In this document: piece by piece, positions 34,910-42,140 of the stretch | Layout: each line of letters begins with the position of its first letter | How positions within the stretch are numbered: the first letter of the stretch is position 1 | From: CBFDCQ01 sp965603355 | GTDB lineage: Bacteria > Hydrogenedentota > CAZGCA01 > CBFDCQ01 | Assembly (NCBI GenBank): GCA_965603355.1 | Contig: CBFDCQ010000022.1 | Span: 1 to 42,183, forward strand | Length of the DNA: 42,183 nt | Direction: 5' to 3' | The notes under the pieces: model-generated | The model's input: the letters and a program-made list of their open reading frames with translations, nothing else | What the model was told of the DNA's origin: nothing | The model's database searches: none | Position numbers and translations under genes: made by a program

Positions 34910-35167
34910 CACTACCTCCCCTTAGATCAAGTTGCAACAACTACCTAACTGACACGCCCCGGCCGAGATTTCCGCTACGGAGCGCGTCAACCAACGAAGG
35001 AACCGACACCGCTTCAGCTCTTGACAGATCACCTCCTCTCTGCAGAAGCATCTCTCAACTACACAGACCAATAGTACGGGTCCTCTCGGACAGTCCTCCT
35101 CTAAGCTGAACTGGAGTGAGTCAACAGGACACCCGCAACATTGCTCCCCCATACTGCTTAACTTCAC
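34910..35167 (-). ncRNA. Conserved leader of DUF1559 gene 2 (candidate structured 5' UTR)
   Basis: About 258 nt, homologous to the leader at 32979-33246. Stem GACGCGC/GCGUGUC (34988-34982 with 34957-34951) uses one G-U where leader 1 has G-C, and the inner UCCG-uag-CGGA has C-G where leader 1 has U-G. It contains AGGAGGUGAUC, an almost full complement of the 16S rRNA 3' end, with no ordinary start codon at the right distance. The frame encoding FLRWLTRSV is conserved with leader 1. Confidence 0.5.
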
Positions 35168-35173
35168 GTGAAC

Positions 35174-35202
35174 AGTTTATCAGAATGACCGCTGACTGTC
35201 AA
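35174..35202 (-). promoter_or_regulatory. Sigma-70 promoter of DUF1559 gene 2
   Basis: Minus strand -35 TTGACA (35202-35197), 17-base spacer ending TGA, -10 TAAACT (35179-35174). Same layout and extended -10 as the gene 1 promoter. Predicted start about 35167. Confidence 0.78.
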
Positions 35203-35212
35203 GGAATTTCTC

Positions 35213-35325
35213 GCCTCCAGGAGTTCCCGAGGCAACTAAAGGTATAGTATCATTGCAGATAACGGCTTCGACGTATCCTCATCTCCAGCACACCTCTTTC
35301 TGCGGGTCAGAACGCGCGCGGCAGG
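35213..35325 (-). repeat. Intergenic element, copy C
   Basis: Immediately upstream of the DUF1559 gene 2 promoter. Contains AGTTCCCGAGGCAACTAAAGG, TATAGTATCATT and a tail similar to copy B. Function unknown. Confidence 0.55.
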
Positions 35326-35400
35326 GGGACTGGCCGGAGCCCAACGGGCACCGAGCATAGAGACTGAGGAGACCGGCTGCTTTAGAAGGCAATAGGTGAG

Positions 35401-35495
35401 TGGCGGAGAGGGGGGGATTCGAACCCCCGGGACGGAGGTAATCCGTCCAACGGTTTTCGAGACCGCCGCTTTCGACCGGACTCAGCCACCTCTCC
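35401..35495 (-). tRNA. tRNA-Ser (anticodon CGA)
   Basis: Reads UCG codons. Acceptor GGAGAGG/CCTCTCC, D arm GCTGAG...AGC, anticodon stem GCGGT/ACCGT around loop CTCGAAA, a long variable arm typical of serine tRNA, T arm CGGGGGTTCGAATCCCCC. CCA is encoded. Its first 14 bases overlap the end of tadA. Confidence 0.96.
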
Positions 35496-36009
35496 GTGAG
35501 GATTTCTCTCGCATCTTCTGGAAGAACGCGCGCATCAACCGGCTGGATTCGTCAGCCATCACGCCGGAAATGACATCCGGCTGATGGTTGAGCCTGACGT
35601 CCGCCAGCAGGTTCATCAGGCTGCCTGCAGCGCCCGCTTTCTCGTCCAGCGCGCCGAAGACTACCAGCGGTATACGCGCCTGAATTATGGCTCCCGCGCA
35701 CATCGCGCAGGGTTCCAGAGTTATGTACATCGTAGTATCTGTGAGCCGCCATCTCTCGAGCGCGGCGGCCGCCTGTGTGATCGCGACAATCTCCGCGTGA
35801 GCCGTCGGGTCTCGCAGCAGCTCTTTCTGGTTGTGCGCTTTCGCTACCAGCTCGTCGCCGGCGACGATGACCGCGCCGACAGGTATTTCGCCCTCGGACA
35901 GAGCGACTTCCGCCTCTTTCAGGGCGAGTCTCATGAACCGCTCGTGTTTTTCCTTTACGGCATCGCCGGATAAATCGCCAGCTTGAGGTTGCTCAACAGA
36001 TTCGGTCAT
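35482..36009 (-). CDS. tadA: tRNA-specific adenosine deaminase
   Basis: Zinc deaminase that converts A34 to inosine in tRNA-Arg(ACG), letting one tRNA read CGU, CGC and CGA. The start is taken at ATG 36009 (175 aa); ATG 36042, eight bases behind the upstream tRNA, is an alternative, and neither has a clear ribosome site. The catalytic motif HAE (H71, E73) and zinc cysteines PCAMC (C101, C104) are intact, with EIPVGAVIV typical. About 15-20 N-terminal residues are extra relative to common homologues. Its stop codon lies inside tRNA-Ser(CGA), and it is sandwiched between two serine tRNAs on the same strand, so all three are probably one transcript cut at the tRNAs. tadA next to tRNA-Ser is also known in Firmicutes. 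Confidence 0.93.
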   Translation of the reverse strand: MTESVEQPQAGDLSGDAVKEKHERFMRLALKEAEVALSEGEIPVGAVIVAGDELVAKAHNQKELLRDPTAHAEIVAITQAAAALERWRLTDTTMYITLEPCAMCAGAIIQARIPLVVFGALDEKAGAAGSLMNLLADVRLNHQPDVISGVMADESSRLMRAFFQKMREKSSRRGG

Positions 36010-36050
36010 GGTCGGCTCGCACGCACCGGGGCATCTTAACATGAGATTTG

Positions 36051-36145
<95 letters not shown>

Positions 36146-36189
36146 GTCGTTGAAATCGCTCTTCTCGTCCATTTATAGCACCGCGGAAC

Positions 36190-36385
36190 GTTCGTTGTCA
36201 AGCTGGCGGGCAAGATGCCCGCCCTACCTGAAGGAGATACGCGGGCGTTCGTTGTCAAGCTGGCGGGCAAGATGCCCGCCCTACCTGAAGGAGATATGCG
36301 GGCGTTCATTGTCAAGCTGGCGGGCAAGATGCCCGCCCTACCTGAAGGAGATATGCGGGCGTTCATTGTCAAGCTGGTGGGTGTT
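36190..36385. repeat. 57-bp direct tandem repeat, about 3.4 copies
   Basis: Units begin at 36191, 36248, 36305 and 36362 (period exactly 57), the last partial. Each holds the hairpin GGCGGGCAagaTGCCCGCC and the sequence CTACCTGAAGGAGATA. Because 57 is divisible by three, the repeat gives open frames on both strands, which are artefacts. From 36386 to 36567 no gene or signal is seen. Confidence 0.92.
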
Positions 36386-36567
36386 GTTTTAGCTCTAGGA
36401 GTTGGGCTTTTCGGCAAAGCTCAATGTGCAAAGAGGGGTGAACCGCGTTTCGTACAGTCTCTTGTGGACGCCGTCGGCAGCTTCAGCGCCGGTTCGGGCA
36501 GGGGCATTGATGTGAAGAGTGGGCGACGAAATGCCGGCTCATTGTTTGCCGTCAACAACGCTCGAGG

Positions 36568-37560
36568 TCAGAACGCGGAGATCCTTATACTCTCCTTGCG
36601 CTGCGCGTGGAGCAGAGCGGTTCTAACCGCTTCCATCAGGGACTTGGAGTCGCGTCTGTCCTGCTCTGCGGAAGCCACTCCAATGCTGACGCTTGTGGCG
36701 GGCTCATCATGCTCGAACTCGTGACCGTTAATGCGTTCGCAAATGCGTTCCGCCAACCGCAGCGCGCCTTCCCTGTCGGCTCTGGGCGTGCAGACAATAA
36801 CCTCGTCAACACCGTATTTCCCTATGATGTCCATCCCTCGCGCGCAGCTCTTTATCACGTGCACGACGTCCGTAAAAAGTTTGGCGGCTGACTCAGCGCC
36901 GTACAGGTCTTTCCAATCCTTGAAATTGTCGATATCGAGCAGGAGCAGCGAGAGCGGCTCCTTGTACCTTGACACGCGCAGCAGCTCCTTCTCGAGCACC
37001 TCGAAAAACGCCTCGCACCGCAGGATCAGGGTCTTCTCGTCGTACCGGCGCAGCTTCTTGTTGAGCGTGTACATCCTGTCCTTGTCAGCAGCGAGCGCCG
37101 CGAGGTTCGCCAGAAAGCTCAAAGTCGTGAGACACTCCTGGTCAAATGTTCTGGGTCTCTCGCAGTCGCAATAGATGTACCCCAGCGGCCGAAACTGCGC
37201 CACTATCGGAGCACAGATCGCCGAGGCGAAATCGTTCTCGAGCTTGAGTTCCTCGTACGCCGGGTCGGAGGGGTCCGCTTGCTCTATCAGGACGGTCTTT
37301 CCGGCCCAGATGGTCTCGCCAATCACGCCCGTGCCGACACGTCTCTCGTAATTGTCGGCGAATGTCTTGCTCAATCCGCGCGATATCTTGATTTTCAAAT
37401 ACTCGGATTCGGGGTCGGTCAAGACCACGGCTATGGTCTGGCAGTCGAAGAGCTTTCGGATAGACTCCACAATCTCGTGCAATCCCTCTTCGAGGTAAGT
37501 CTGGGAGTTGATGCCCTCGGCAATATCGGTCATCAGCTTGACAACTTGGCACTTGTCCAT
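36568..37560 (-). CDS. GAF-GGDEF protein with degenerate GGDEF motif
   Basis: A 330-aa cytoplasmic signalling protein. Residues about 20-165 form a GAF sensor domain (LHEIVESIRKLFDCQTIAVVL, GVIGETIWAGKTVLIE, ICAPIVAQFRPLGYIYCDC) and about 175-330 a diguanylate-cyclase fold (LSLLLLDIDNFKDWKDLYG, ATSVSIGVAS). The catalytic GGDEF reads GVDEV (250-254), losing the second Gly and the Phe; the Asp and Glu remain. An RxxD inhibitory-site-like motif (R241-D244) is kept nine residues upstream. Activity is doubtful, so it may be a c-di-GMP or GTP receptor rather than a synthase. No transmembrane segment is seen. It stands alone on the minus strand. ATG preceded by AGGGGG. Confidence 0.88.
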   Translation of the reverse strand: MDKCQVVKLMTDIAEGINSQTYLEEGLHEIVESIRKLFDCQTIAVVLTDPESEYLKIKISRGLSKTFADNYERRVGTGVIGETIWAGKTVLIEQADPSDPAYEELKLENDFASAICAPIVAQFRPLGYIYCDCERPRTFDQECLTTLSFLANLAALAADKDRMYTLNKKLRRYDEKTLILRCEAFFEVLEKELLRVSRYKEPLSLLLLDIDNFKDWKDLYGAESAAKLFTDVVHVIKSCARGMDIIGKYGVDEVIVCTPRADREGALRLAERICERINGHEFEHDEPATSVSIGVASAEQDRRDSKSLMEAVRTALLHAQRKESIRISAF

Positions 37561-37611
37561 TCGATGGCCCCCTATGCCCTTTGTAGGAGTTTATACCTGC
37601 CGGAGCGCGTT

Positions 37612-37735
37612 GTCAAGTCTTTGGGAGGGCCGACCTTTGTGCGGTACGCTCGCCGTGGAGAGTCGGCCGCGGGTCGCCGCGGCGACGCCTACACGGCAGA
37701 CAGGAATGTCTGCCCCACCATCACAAAAGACGAAG
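37612..37735. repeat. Dispersed palindromic repeat
   Basis: Contains GGCAGAC-aggaat-GTCTGCC (37695-37714) followed by CCACCATCAC, and a GGGCCGACCT...AGTCGGCCGCG segment. Both parts resemble pieces at 33408-33432 and 33720-33765, so this is the same repeat family. It fills most of the gap upstream of the GGDEF gene. Confidence 0.55.
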
Positions 37736-37846
37736 GCACTGTGAAATGGCAGACTGTCGGCGGAGCGTGTGATGAACGTCCCGGAAATGTAAGGAGGGAT
37801 GGGAGGAGGTTCCTCCCATCCCTCATCGCGCGGGGCTGCGGTTTAC

Positions 37847-38317
37847 TTACTTTACCTTGACAGCGATCTGTTTCGGTTTGGCCTCGGGTTTCTTCGGCAG
37901 CGTAACCTCGAGCACGCCGTCCTTGTACGAAGCCTCGATCTTCTCGGCATGTACGGTGGCCGGGAGCTCGAAGCTGCGCTCAAAGGTGCCGTAGACCCTT
38001 TCGGTCCGGTGAAAGTCTTCCTCCTTGACCTCTTCCTCGTGTTTTCTCTCACCCTTTATGGTGAGATGATGGTCCACGACTGAGATGTCGAGGTCTTCCT
38101 TTGACAAGCCGGGCAGGTCCGCCTTGACGACGATCTTGTCGTCAGCCTGCAGGATGTCCACGCGGGGCGACCAGACTCCTTCGAGAAGCCCTGTAGCGCT
38201 CTCTCGTGCCGGCCATCCGGCCAGGCCGCCGAACATATGGCCAAACTCGTGGTCGAACTCTCGAAGAGCCCTGAAAGGACTCCATGCGTATCTGGGTCTC
38301 CACCTCACTATAGCCAT
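37847..38317 (-). CDS. Small heat-shock protein, Hsp20/alpha-crystallin family
   Basis: ATP-independent holdase that binds unfolding proteins. ATG 38317 follows GGAGGAGAGGATC, giving 156 aa; the frame is open 29 codons further up without a better site. The N-terminal arm (about 1-45) is rich in aromatic and basic residues. The alpha-crystallin domain spans about 47-140 (SPRVDILQADDKIVVKADLPG, LTIKGERK, the FHRTERVYGTFERSFELP loop and YKDGVLEVTLPK). The C-terminal tail EAKPKQIAVKVK holds the I-x-V motif used for oligomer contacts. No CIRCE element or clear sigma-32 site is seen upstream. Confidence 0.93.
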   Translation of the reverse strand: MAIVRWRPRYAWSPFRALREFDHEFGHMFGGLAGWPARESATGLLEGVWSPRVDILQADDKIVVKADLPGLSKEDLDISVVDHHLTIKGERKHEEEVKEEDFHRTERVYGTFERSFELPATVHAEKIEASYKDGVLEVTLPKKPEAKPKQIAVKVK

Positions 38318-38752
38318 GATCCTCTCCTCCTTTCGTACTTCGCTTTGTTCCCTTTTCGCTTCTATTACTGCGTCGTTCAACGTGGCTTTTTCGCCACTCC
38401 ACATGATTATTGTGCAACCTGCGTGCCAATCGGTGGGGTAGGGAGTGTATCGATCAGACCGACCGGTCTAATTACTTGCTAGATAAGGATTTGTGGATTT
38501 ACGCGTCTTCCTCTGCGCGTCAAGTACGACCCGTTGGGCCTAACGACGTTTCATTATGAAACGACCGGCAATGTACCGGCTTGAAGCGGCGGGCGGGTCT
38601 CAGACCCGCACCTACTGTTGCCGCCGAGATCATCGAGGTAGGTTCCTGTGAGAGGCGAACTGAAGTCATTGCAGTTGAGATGTTTCAGGTGGTGATACAC
38701 TCCAGGCACACGCGACAAACGGGAGTTGCCTGCACGGCGGCCCGCTCTTGTC
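38318..38752. other. Gene-free spacer with one palindromic repeat
   Basis: About 435 bases upstream of the Hsp20 gene. GCGGGTCT-c-AGACCCGC (38593-38609) belongs to the same family as 33506-33526. A short GACCGGTC palindrome lies near 38460. No supported gene. Confidence 0.5.
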
Positions 38753-39448
38753 TCAGGGCAGAAGCTTGGTGACTACGTCGAGTGCCTCTCGCAGCGCGTT
38801 CGCGGCCGCGCTGAACAGGTCCCGCGCTTCATTTCCTGCTAGTCCGAGCCCCACCGCAATAGTGAAAAGCACCCCGATCGCAGTGTGCATCCAGTCTCGG
38901 CGGGACATGCGCTCAACACACGATCCCAGGTAGTCCAGTCTTTGCGTGACTAACTCGTCCTGCTCCCGGGACAAGTTCCGCCCCTCGATCAGGAAGCGCC
39001 TTATTTCCCCTAATCCGCGACGAATCTGCTCGTGCTGCTCTGGCGCGAATGATGATTCCTCCGTCTGCGCAGCAGCGGCCTCTGCCAAACCAGTTTCTTG
39101 AACGAGGTTTGCCCATAGGTCCGGTGCGTCTACCTCGCGCTTGAGATTAGAGGCCCACTCGTTAACGAGGCCGAGCATCGTACCCCAGCTCTTGCACCCT
39201 TCATGCTGCTCGGGAGATTCACGACCCGGTGTGAAGGTCGCCCAGTACGGGTCGCTTCGCATGTCGAACACGAATCTATACTGAGTTGGCAAGTGCACGA
39301 TAGCGGATATATACGCCGGGTCCGCCACCATCGGTACGCGTCCCTCCTTCAGCTCGCCCCACCGGAAGTCGGAAGGAATTAGCCCGTGCTGCTCTACCGC
39401 CTTTAACACATCATTACGCTGACTTCTCATCAATAACAGCTTCTTCAT
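38753..39448 (-). CDS. Unknown protein with C-terminal membrane segment (accessory cassette)
   Basis: I do not recognise a named family. ATG 39448 follows GAGGGGGCAACC and gives 231 aa; an in-frame start at 39553 has no ribosome site. Residues about 1-125 look like a compact alpha/beta domain (KKLLLMRSQRNDVLKAVEQHG, IVHLPTQYRFVFDM, DAPDLWANL). About 130-185 is charged and helical, possibly coiled. A single hydrophobic stretch (WMHTAIGVLFTIAVGLGLAG, about 191-210) is a likely transmembrane anchor, with an amphipathic helix after it. It lies 137 bases downstream of a SIR2-like gene on the same strand. A membrane-linked effector or sensor partner is a guess from context only. Confidence 0.62.
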   Translation of the reverse strand: MKKLLLMRSQRNDVLKAVEQHGLIPSDFRWGELKEGRVPMVADPAYISAIVHLPTQYRFVFDMRSDPYWATFTPGRESPEQHEGCKSWGTMLGLVNEWASNLKREVDAPDLWANLVQETGLAEAAAAQTEESSFAPEQHEQIRRGLGEIRRFLIEGRNLSREQDELVTQRLDYLGSCVERMSRRDWMHTAIGVLFTIAVGLGLAGNEARDLFSAAANALREALDVVTKLLP

Positions 39449-39585
39449 ATATAGGTTGCCCCCTCGCCATGAATCACTACCGCTGGCCATCTTGCAGCGG
39501 CCAGGCATAGCAGGTGTCAGACACTGATGGACCAACTCCACCTCCCGCCTCAACGTTCATGTCTCCTAGGATACTTTGCGGAACA

Positions 39586-40719
39586 CTACTGGATACGGCT
39601 CCCCACCCCCCTCATATATTCGGCGACGTATCGCTCGAAGGTTTTCCCGGTGAGAAACGTCAAGCGACCTCTGTCGCTTAGACTCCGCGAGAATACCGTC
39701 TTGTATCGTGTTCTGAACTCATCCGAGCTATCTTTATCAACGACCACGACGCGATGAAGGTTTGGATTCGACGCCAATCCGAGCGTCACAAGATATTGCA
39801 GAAACGTGTCTGTAGGAGGCAGCGAATATCCAATGATTACGATCTGGAAAGCCTTCTTAATCTCTCTGACAGCCGAAGCCCAGACTTGGGCAATTGGCGT
39901 CCCGTCTACTGTCTTGGACCATGTCGGTGGTATGACCACGGGTTCCAGGCCCCCAATCTCATTGCACTTAGTGCACTTCGTATTTAGCAGCACCTCCGTA
40001 ACCATGCCAAAGGGGTAATTCCGGCCCTCTGCCATGAAGCCACCTGGCCGGCACCCCTTTGCAATGGGGCTTGCTCGTACGATCTGGAGGGGATTCTTCT
40101 TGCATTTTGAGCAGAACGCCCAGTTCGTCGAGCCATGCAACTTTAGGATTCGAAAAGCCTCTCCACGCCCCTGTGAGGCGGCATCAAGGGAATAGTCTAA
40201 GTTCAACCTCTTGAGCTGCATCGCGTAATCCAACAGAACATCGTAGTTGAAACTAATCACCACATCATTCTCGAATTCCTCAGACGCCTGAGACGTTCTT
40301 TCTCGTCGTCCCTCGTTGAGAGTCTTAAGACTTTCTGAGAATTTTGAGTAGAGCTCGTCCGGTTGGAACTTATCCCTGAGCCACTGAGTATGACATCTTT
40401 TGTCAAGCGTTTCCATAATAACGTAGCGCAGATCTGAGGCGAGCTCTTCTCCTCCCTCCAGACCAAGCTGTTTCTTCATTTCCGCAACGGAGAATACATG
40501 TTCAAGATTATCCCGTTCGAAATCCAGATACTCGGACGATCCGCGTAGGCTATCGAGCCACTGGAATACCCTCTCGAAGGACTCACGATAATGTAGCTCC
40601 CCCTCGGTTTCAAACAAATTCCGCGCACTAACCAGGAAATCCCGCAATAAGGGTGCTCCTGTGTGCTGCGATGCCCCTGCTCCTAATACGTAGACTGTTT
40701 TCCCCGCGATGTCAATCAA
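39586..40719 (-). CDS. SIR2-like NAD-binding protein
   Basis: SIR2-fold protein of about 377 aa. The NAD loop VYVLGAGASQHTGAPLL is at the N-terminus, followed by ISFNYDVLLDY, LKLHGSTNW and IIGYSLPPTD, which are hallmarks of the SIR2-like group common in antiphage systems, where they often cleave NAD. Two CxxC pairs (CSKC, CTKC) suggest a zinc site. The start is uncertain: a GTG at 40728 overlaps the upstream gene's stop, but TTG 40719 has GGAGGTGA at the right distance and is preferred. It is the second gene of a promoter-driven trio. Deacetylase activity is less likely given the divergent core. Confidence 0.82.
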   Translation of the reverse strand: MIDIAGKTVYVLGAGASQHTGAPLLRDFLVSARNLFETEGELHYRESFERVFQWLDSLRGSSEYLDFERDNLEHVFSVAEMKKQLGLEGGEELASDLRYVIMETLDKRCHTQWLRDKFQPDELYSKFSESLKTLNEGRRERTSQASEEFENDVVISFNYDVLLDYAMQLKRLNLDYSLDAASQGRGEAFRILKLHGSTNWAFCSKCKKNPLQIVRASPIAKGCRPGGFMAEGRNYPFGMVTEVLLNTKCTKCNEIGGLEPVVIPPTWSKTVDGTPIAQVWASAVREIKKAFQIVIIGYSLPPTDTFLQYLVTLGLASNPNLHRVVVVDKDSSDEFRTRYKTVFSRSLSDRGRLTFLTGKTFERYVAEYMRGVGSRIQ

Positions 40720-40724
40720 AAACC

Positions 40725-41243
40725 TCACCTCCGCGCTGGGTTTGCCCAGGACCGGCGCTCGTCGGGCGGTTCTTCGAAGTCCGTGGACTCAGGGAGACCC
40801 AATACCGCAGCATGATGGTCAAGTTTATCTACGCACTCTGGAGTCGGCTGCCACTTGATAAGCGCTAGTTTCTCCTCGACCGGTGCGTTGGAGTCGTTGT
40901 CACCGGAGCGCCGCTTCTGCCGTTTTGACAGTCGCTTTAACCTTAGTCGCGCATCAGCGCGAACGCTGCGGGGCCCTTTGTACGTGCGTCGGATATCCTG
41001 AATAACTTCAGCGGGCAGCTCGAACCAGTCACCCTTGACCGAATATCTCCGGAACTGCCAGTAGAGTTCTTCCTCAAGTCGAGCCGCTTCTGCGTACCAG
41101 GTGCACTTCACTAGTCCCAGCAATTGAATCTCACGCGGATTGTACACGCTGAAACGCACAAAGGCAGAGACAGGATCGTCGTAACTTGTTATCCCTATCT
41201 TCACGTACCGTGTACCTTGCTCTTTGGCGAAATATAGCCACAT
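40725..41243 (-). CDS. GIY-YIG superfamily (T5orf172/MUG113-type) protein
   Basis: A 172-aa protein whose first 80 residues match the T5orf172-like branch of GIY-YIG nucleases: LYFAKEQGTRYVKIGIT (replacing GIY...YIG), an Arg at the AFVRFS position (R30), the acidic EAARLEEELYWQF helix with the likely catalytic Glu, and KGDWFEL. The rest is basic (KRLSKRQKRR) and then acidic, and may bind nucleic acid. ATG 41243 is chosen because it lies about 50 bases after a good promoter; ribosome site GGGGGAG. Its stop overlaps the GTG of the SIR2-like gene. DNA or RNA cleavage is inferred from the family. Confidence 0.75.
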   Translation of the reverse strand: MWLYFAKEQGTRYVKIGITSYDDPVSAFVRFSVYNPREIQLLGLVKCTWYAEAARLEEELYWQFRRYSVKGDWFELPAEVIQDIRRTYKGPRSVRADARLRLKRLSKRQKRRSGDNDSNAPVEEKLALIKWQPTPECVDKLDHHAAVLGLPESTDFEEPPDERRSWANPARR

Positions 41244-41299
41244 AGGACACACTACTCCCCCGCAGCCACAATCTCGATTCTGCCCCGACAGACACCCGA

Positions 41300-41328
41300 A
41301 TGATACCACCCGCCGCGTATCCGGTCAA
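41300..41328 (-). promoter_or_regulatory. Sigma-70 promoter of the GIY-YIG/SIR2 cassette
   Basis: Minus strand -35 TTGACC (41328-41323), 17-base spacer, -10 TATCAT (41305-41300). Predicted start near 41293, leader about 50 nt. Confidence 0.65.
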
Positions 41329-41498
41329 GTGTGTTCTCAAAGCCCGACCCGCACCGGAACGCAAGGGGAAGATGAGGGGAGAAATAGGAGAAATAGAGGC
41401 GCGGCACCTATTTCTAGTCCAGAGCCCACGTTATGCGCAAGTCCCATGTGCGATTCCTTCTTGCGCTTGCCTGTGGGCGCGGCGTACAATTGGAAATC

Positions 41499-41825
41499 AT
41501 GGACGCTGATATCATCGAGAAGTGGCGGTTTAGGCTTGCGCAAGCTGGCGCTGCGTTCATCGAGGCCATGCCGTTGCAGAAACGCGAGCACTACGTTTAC
41601 AATTTCATGAAATACCGCGAAGGTGAGCGCGAACTTTGCTATATCTTAAAGGACATGTATGGGTTCGATGTGCAAACCGAAGACCAAAAGAATACAGAGG
41701 CCAATCAGACAAGAGCGGGAAGCGCACAACAGGCGGTCCGTATCTCGCGGGTTGCGATTTTAGTATCTTTGTTGTCGTTCGGATTGGCAGTCTATTCAGT
41801 CTTCGTGGCCAAGGGTGGTAATTGA
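41499..41825 (+). CDS. Small unknown protein with C-terminal transmembrane helix
   Basis: ATG 41499 gives 108 aa; an in-frame ATG at 41433 is possible, and neither has a strong ribosome site. The soluble part (MDADIIEKWRFRLAQAGAAF, YVYNFMKYREGERELCYILKDMYGFDV) is helical and charged and has the look of a real protein. It ends with one transmembrane helix (VAILVSLLSFGLAVYSVFVA) and a short GGN tail. It is divergent from the GIY-YIG/SIR2 cassette. Function unknown; a membrane-anchored partner or toxin-like element is a context guess only. Confidence 0.45.
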   Translation: MDADIIEKWRFRLAQAGAAFIEAMPLQKREHYVYNFMKYREGERELCYILKDMYGFDVQTEDQKNTEANQTRAGSAQQAVRISRVAILVSLLSFGLAVYSVFVAKGGN

Positions 41826-42061
41826 CGATGATGTTAGTAACAGGAGTTACAGTGATGCAGACACAGATTAAGGCGAGCAGGGCAGTGACAGGCGTTCAGG
41901 GCTGCATAACCATGAGGATGCCCATCACGCCCCGCACACACGCATTCTATCACAGAGAAGGGAGGTTTGACAAGTGAAAAAAGGAGCGATATACGCGAGG
42001 GAAAGTGGCAAGTAGGTGGGAAATAGGGGACAGGGGGGTTGTTGAAATAGTGCATTTAGGT
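41826..42061. other. Gene-free stretch
   Basis: Low-complexity, purine-rich sequence (GGGACAGGGGGG, AAAAAAGGAGCG) without a supported gene. It leads into the inverted repeat at 42062. Confidence 0.4.
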
Positions 42062-42140
42062 GTCATCCTGAGCGTACGCGAAGGATCTGGTGTCTGAACA
42101 ACCCCGGAAAAGCGAGATTCTTCGCTTCGCTCAGAATGAC
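42062..42140. repeat. Dispersed inverted repeat of the GTCATCCTGAGC type
   Basis: Ends GTCATCCTGAGC and GCTCAGAATGAC pair with each other, and GCGAAGGATCT pairs with AGATTCTTCGC further in, giving a long imperfect hairpin. This repeat type is very widespread in bacterial intergenic DNA. The ORF reading SERSEESR across it is a known kind of artefact. Confidence 0.8.

Noticed and set aside
36190..36385. CRISPR array
   Set aside because: The unit repeats end to end with no variable spacers and no cas genes nearby, so it is a plain tandem repeat.
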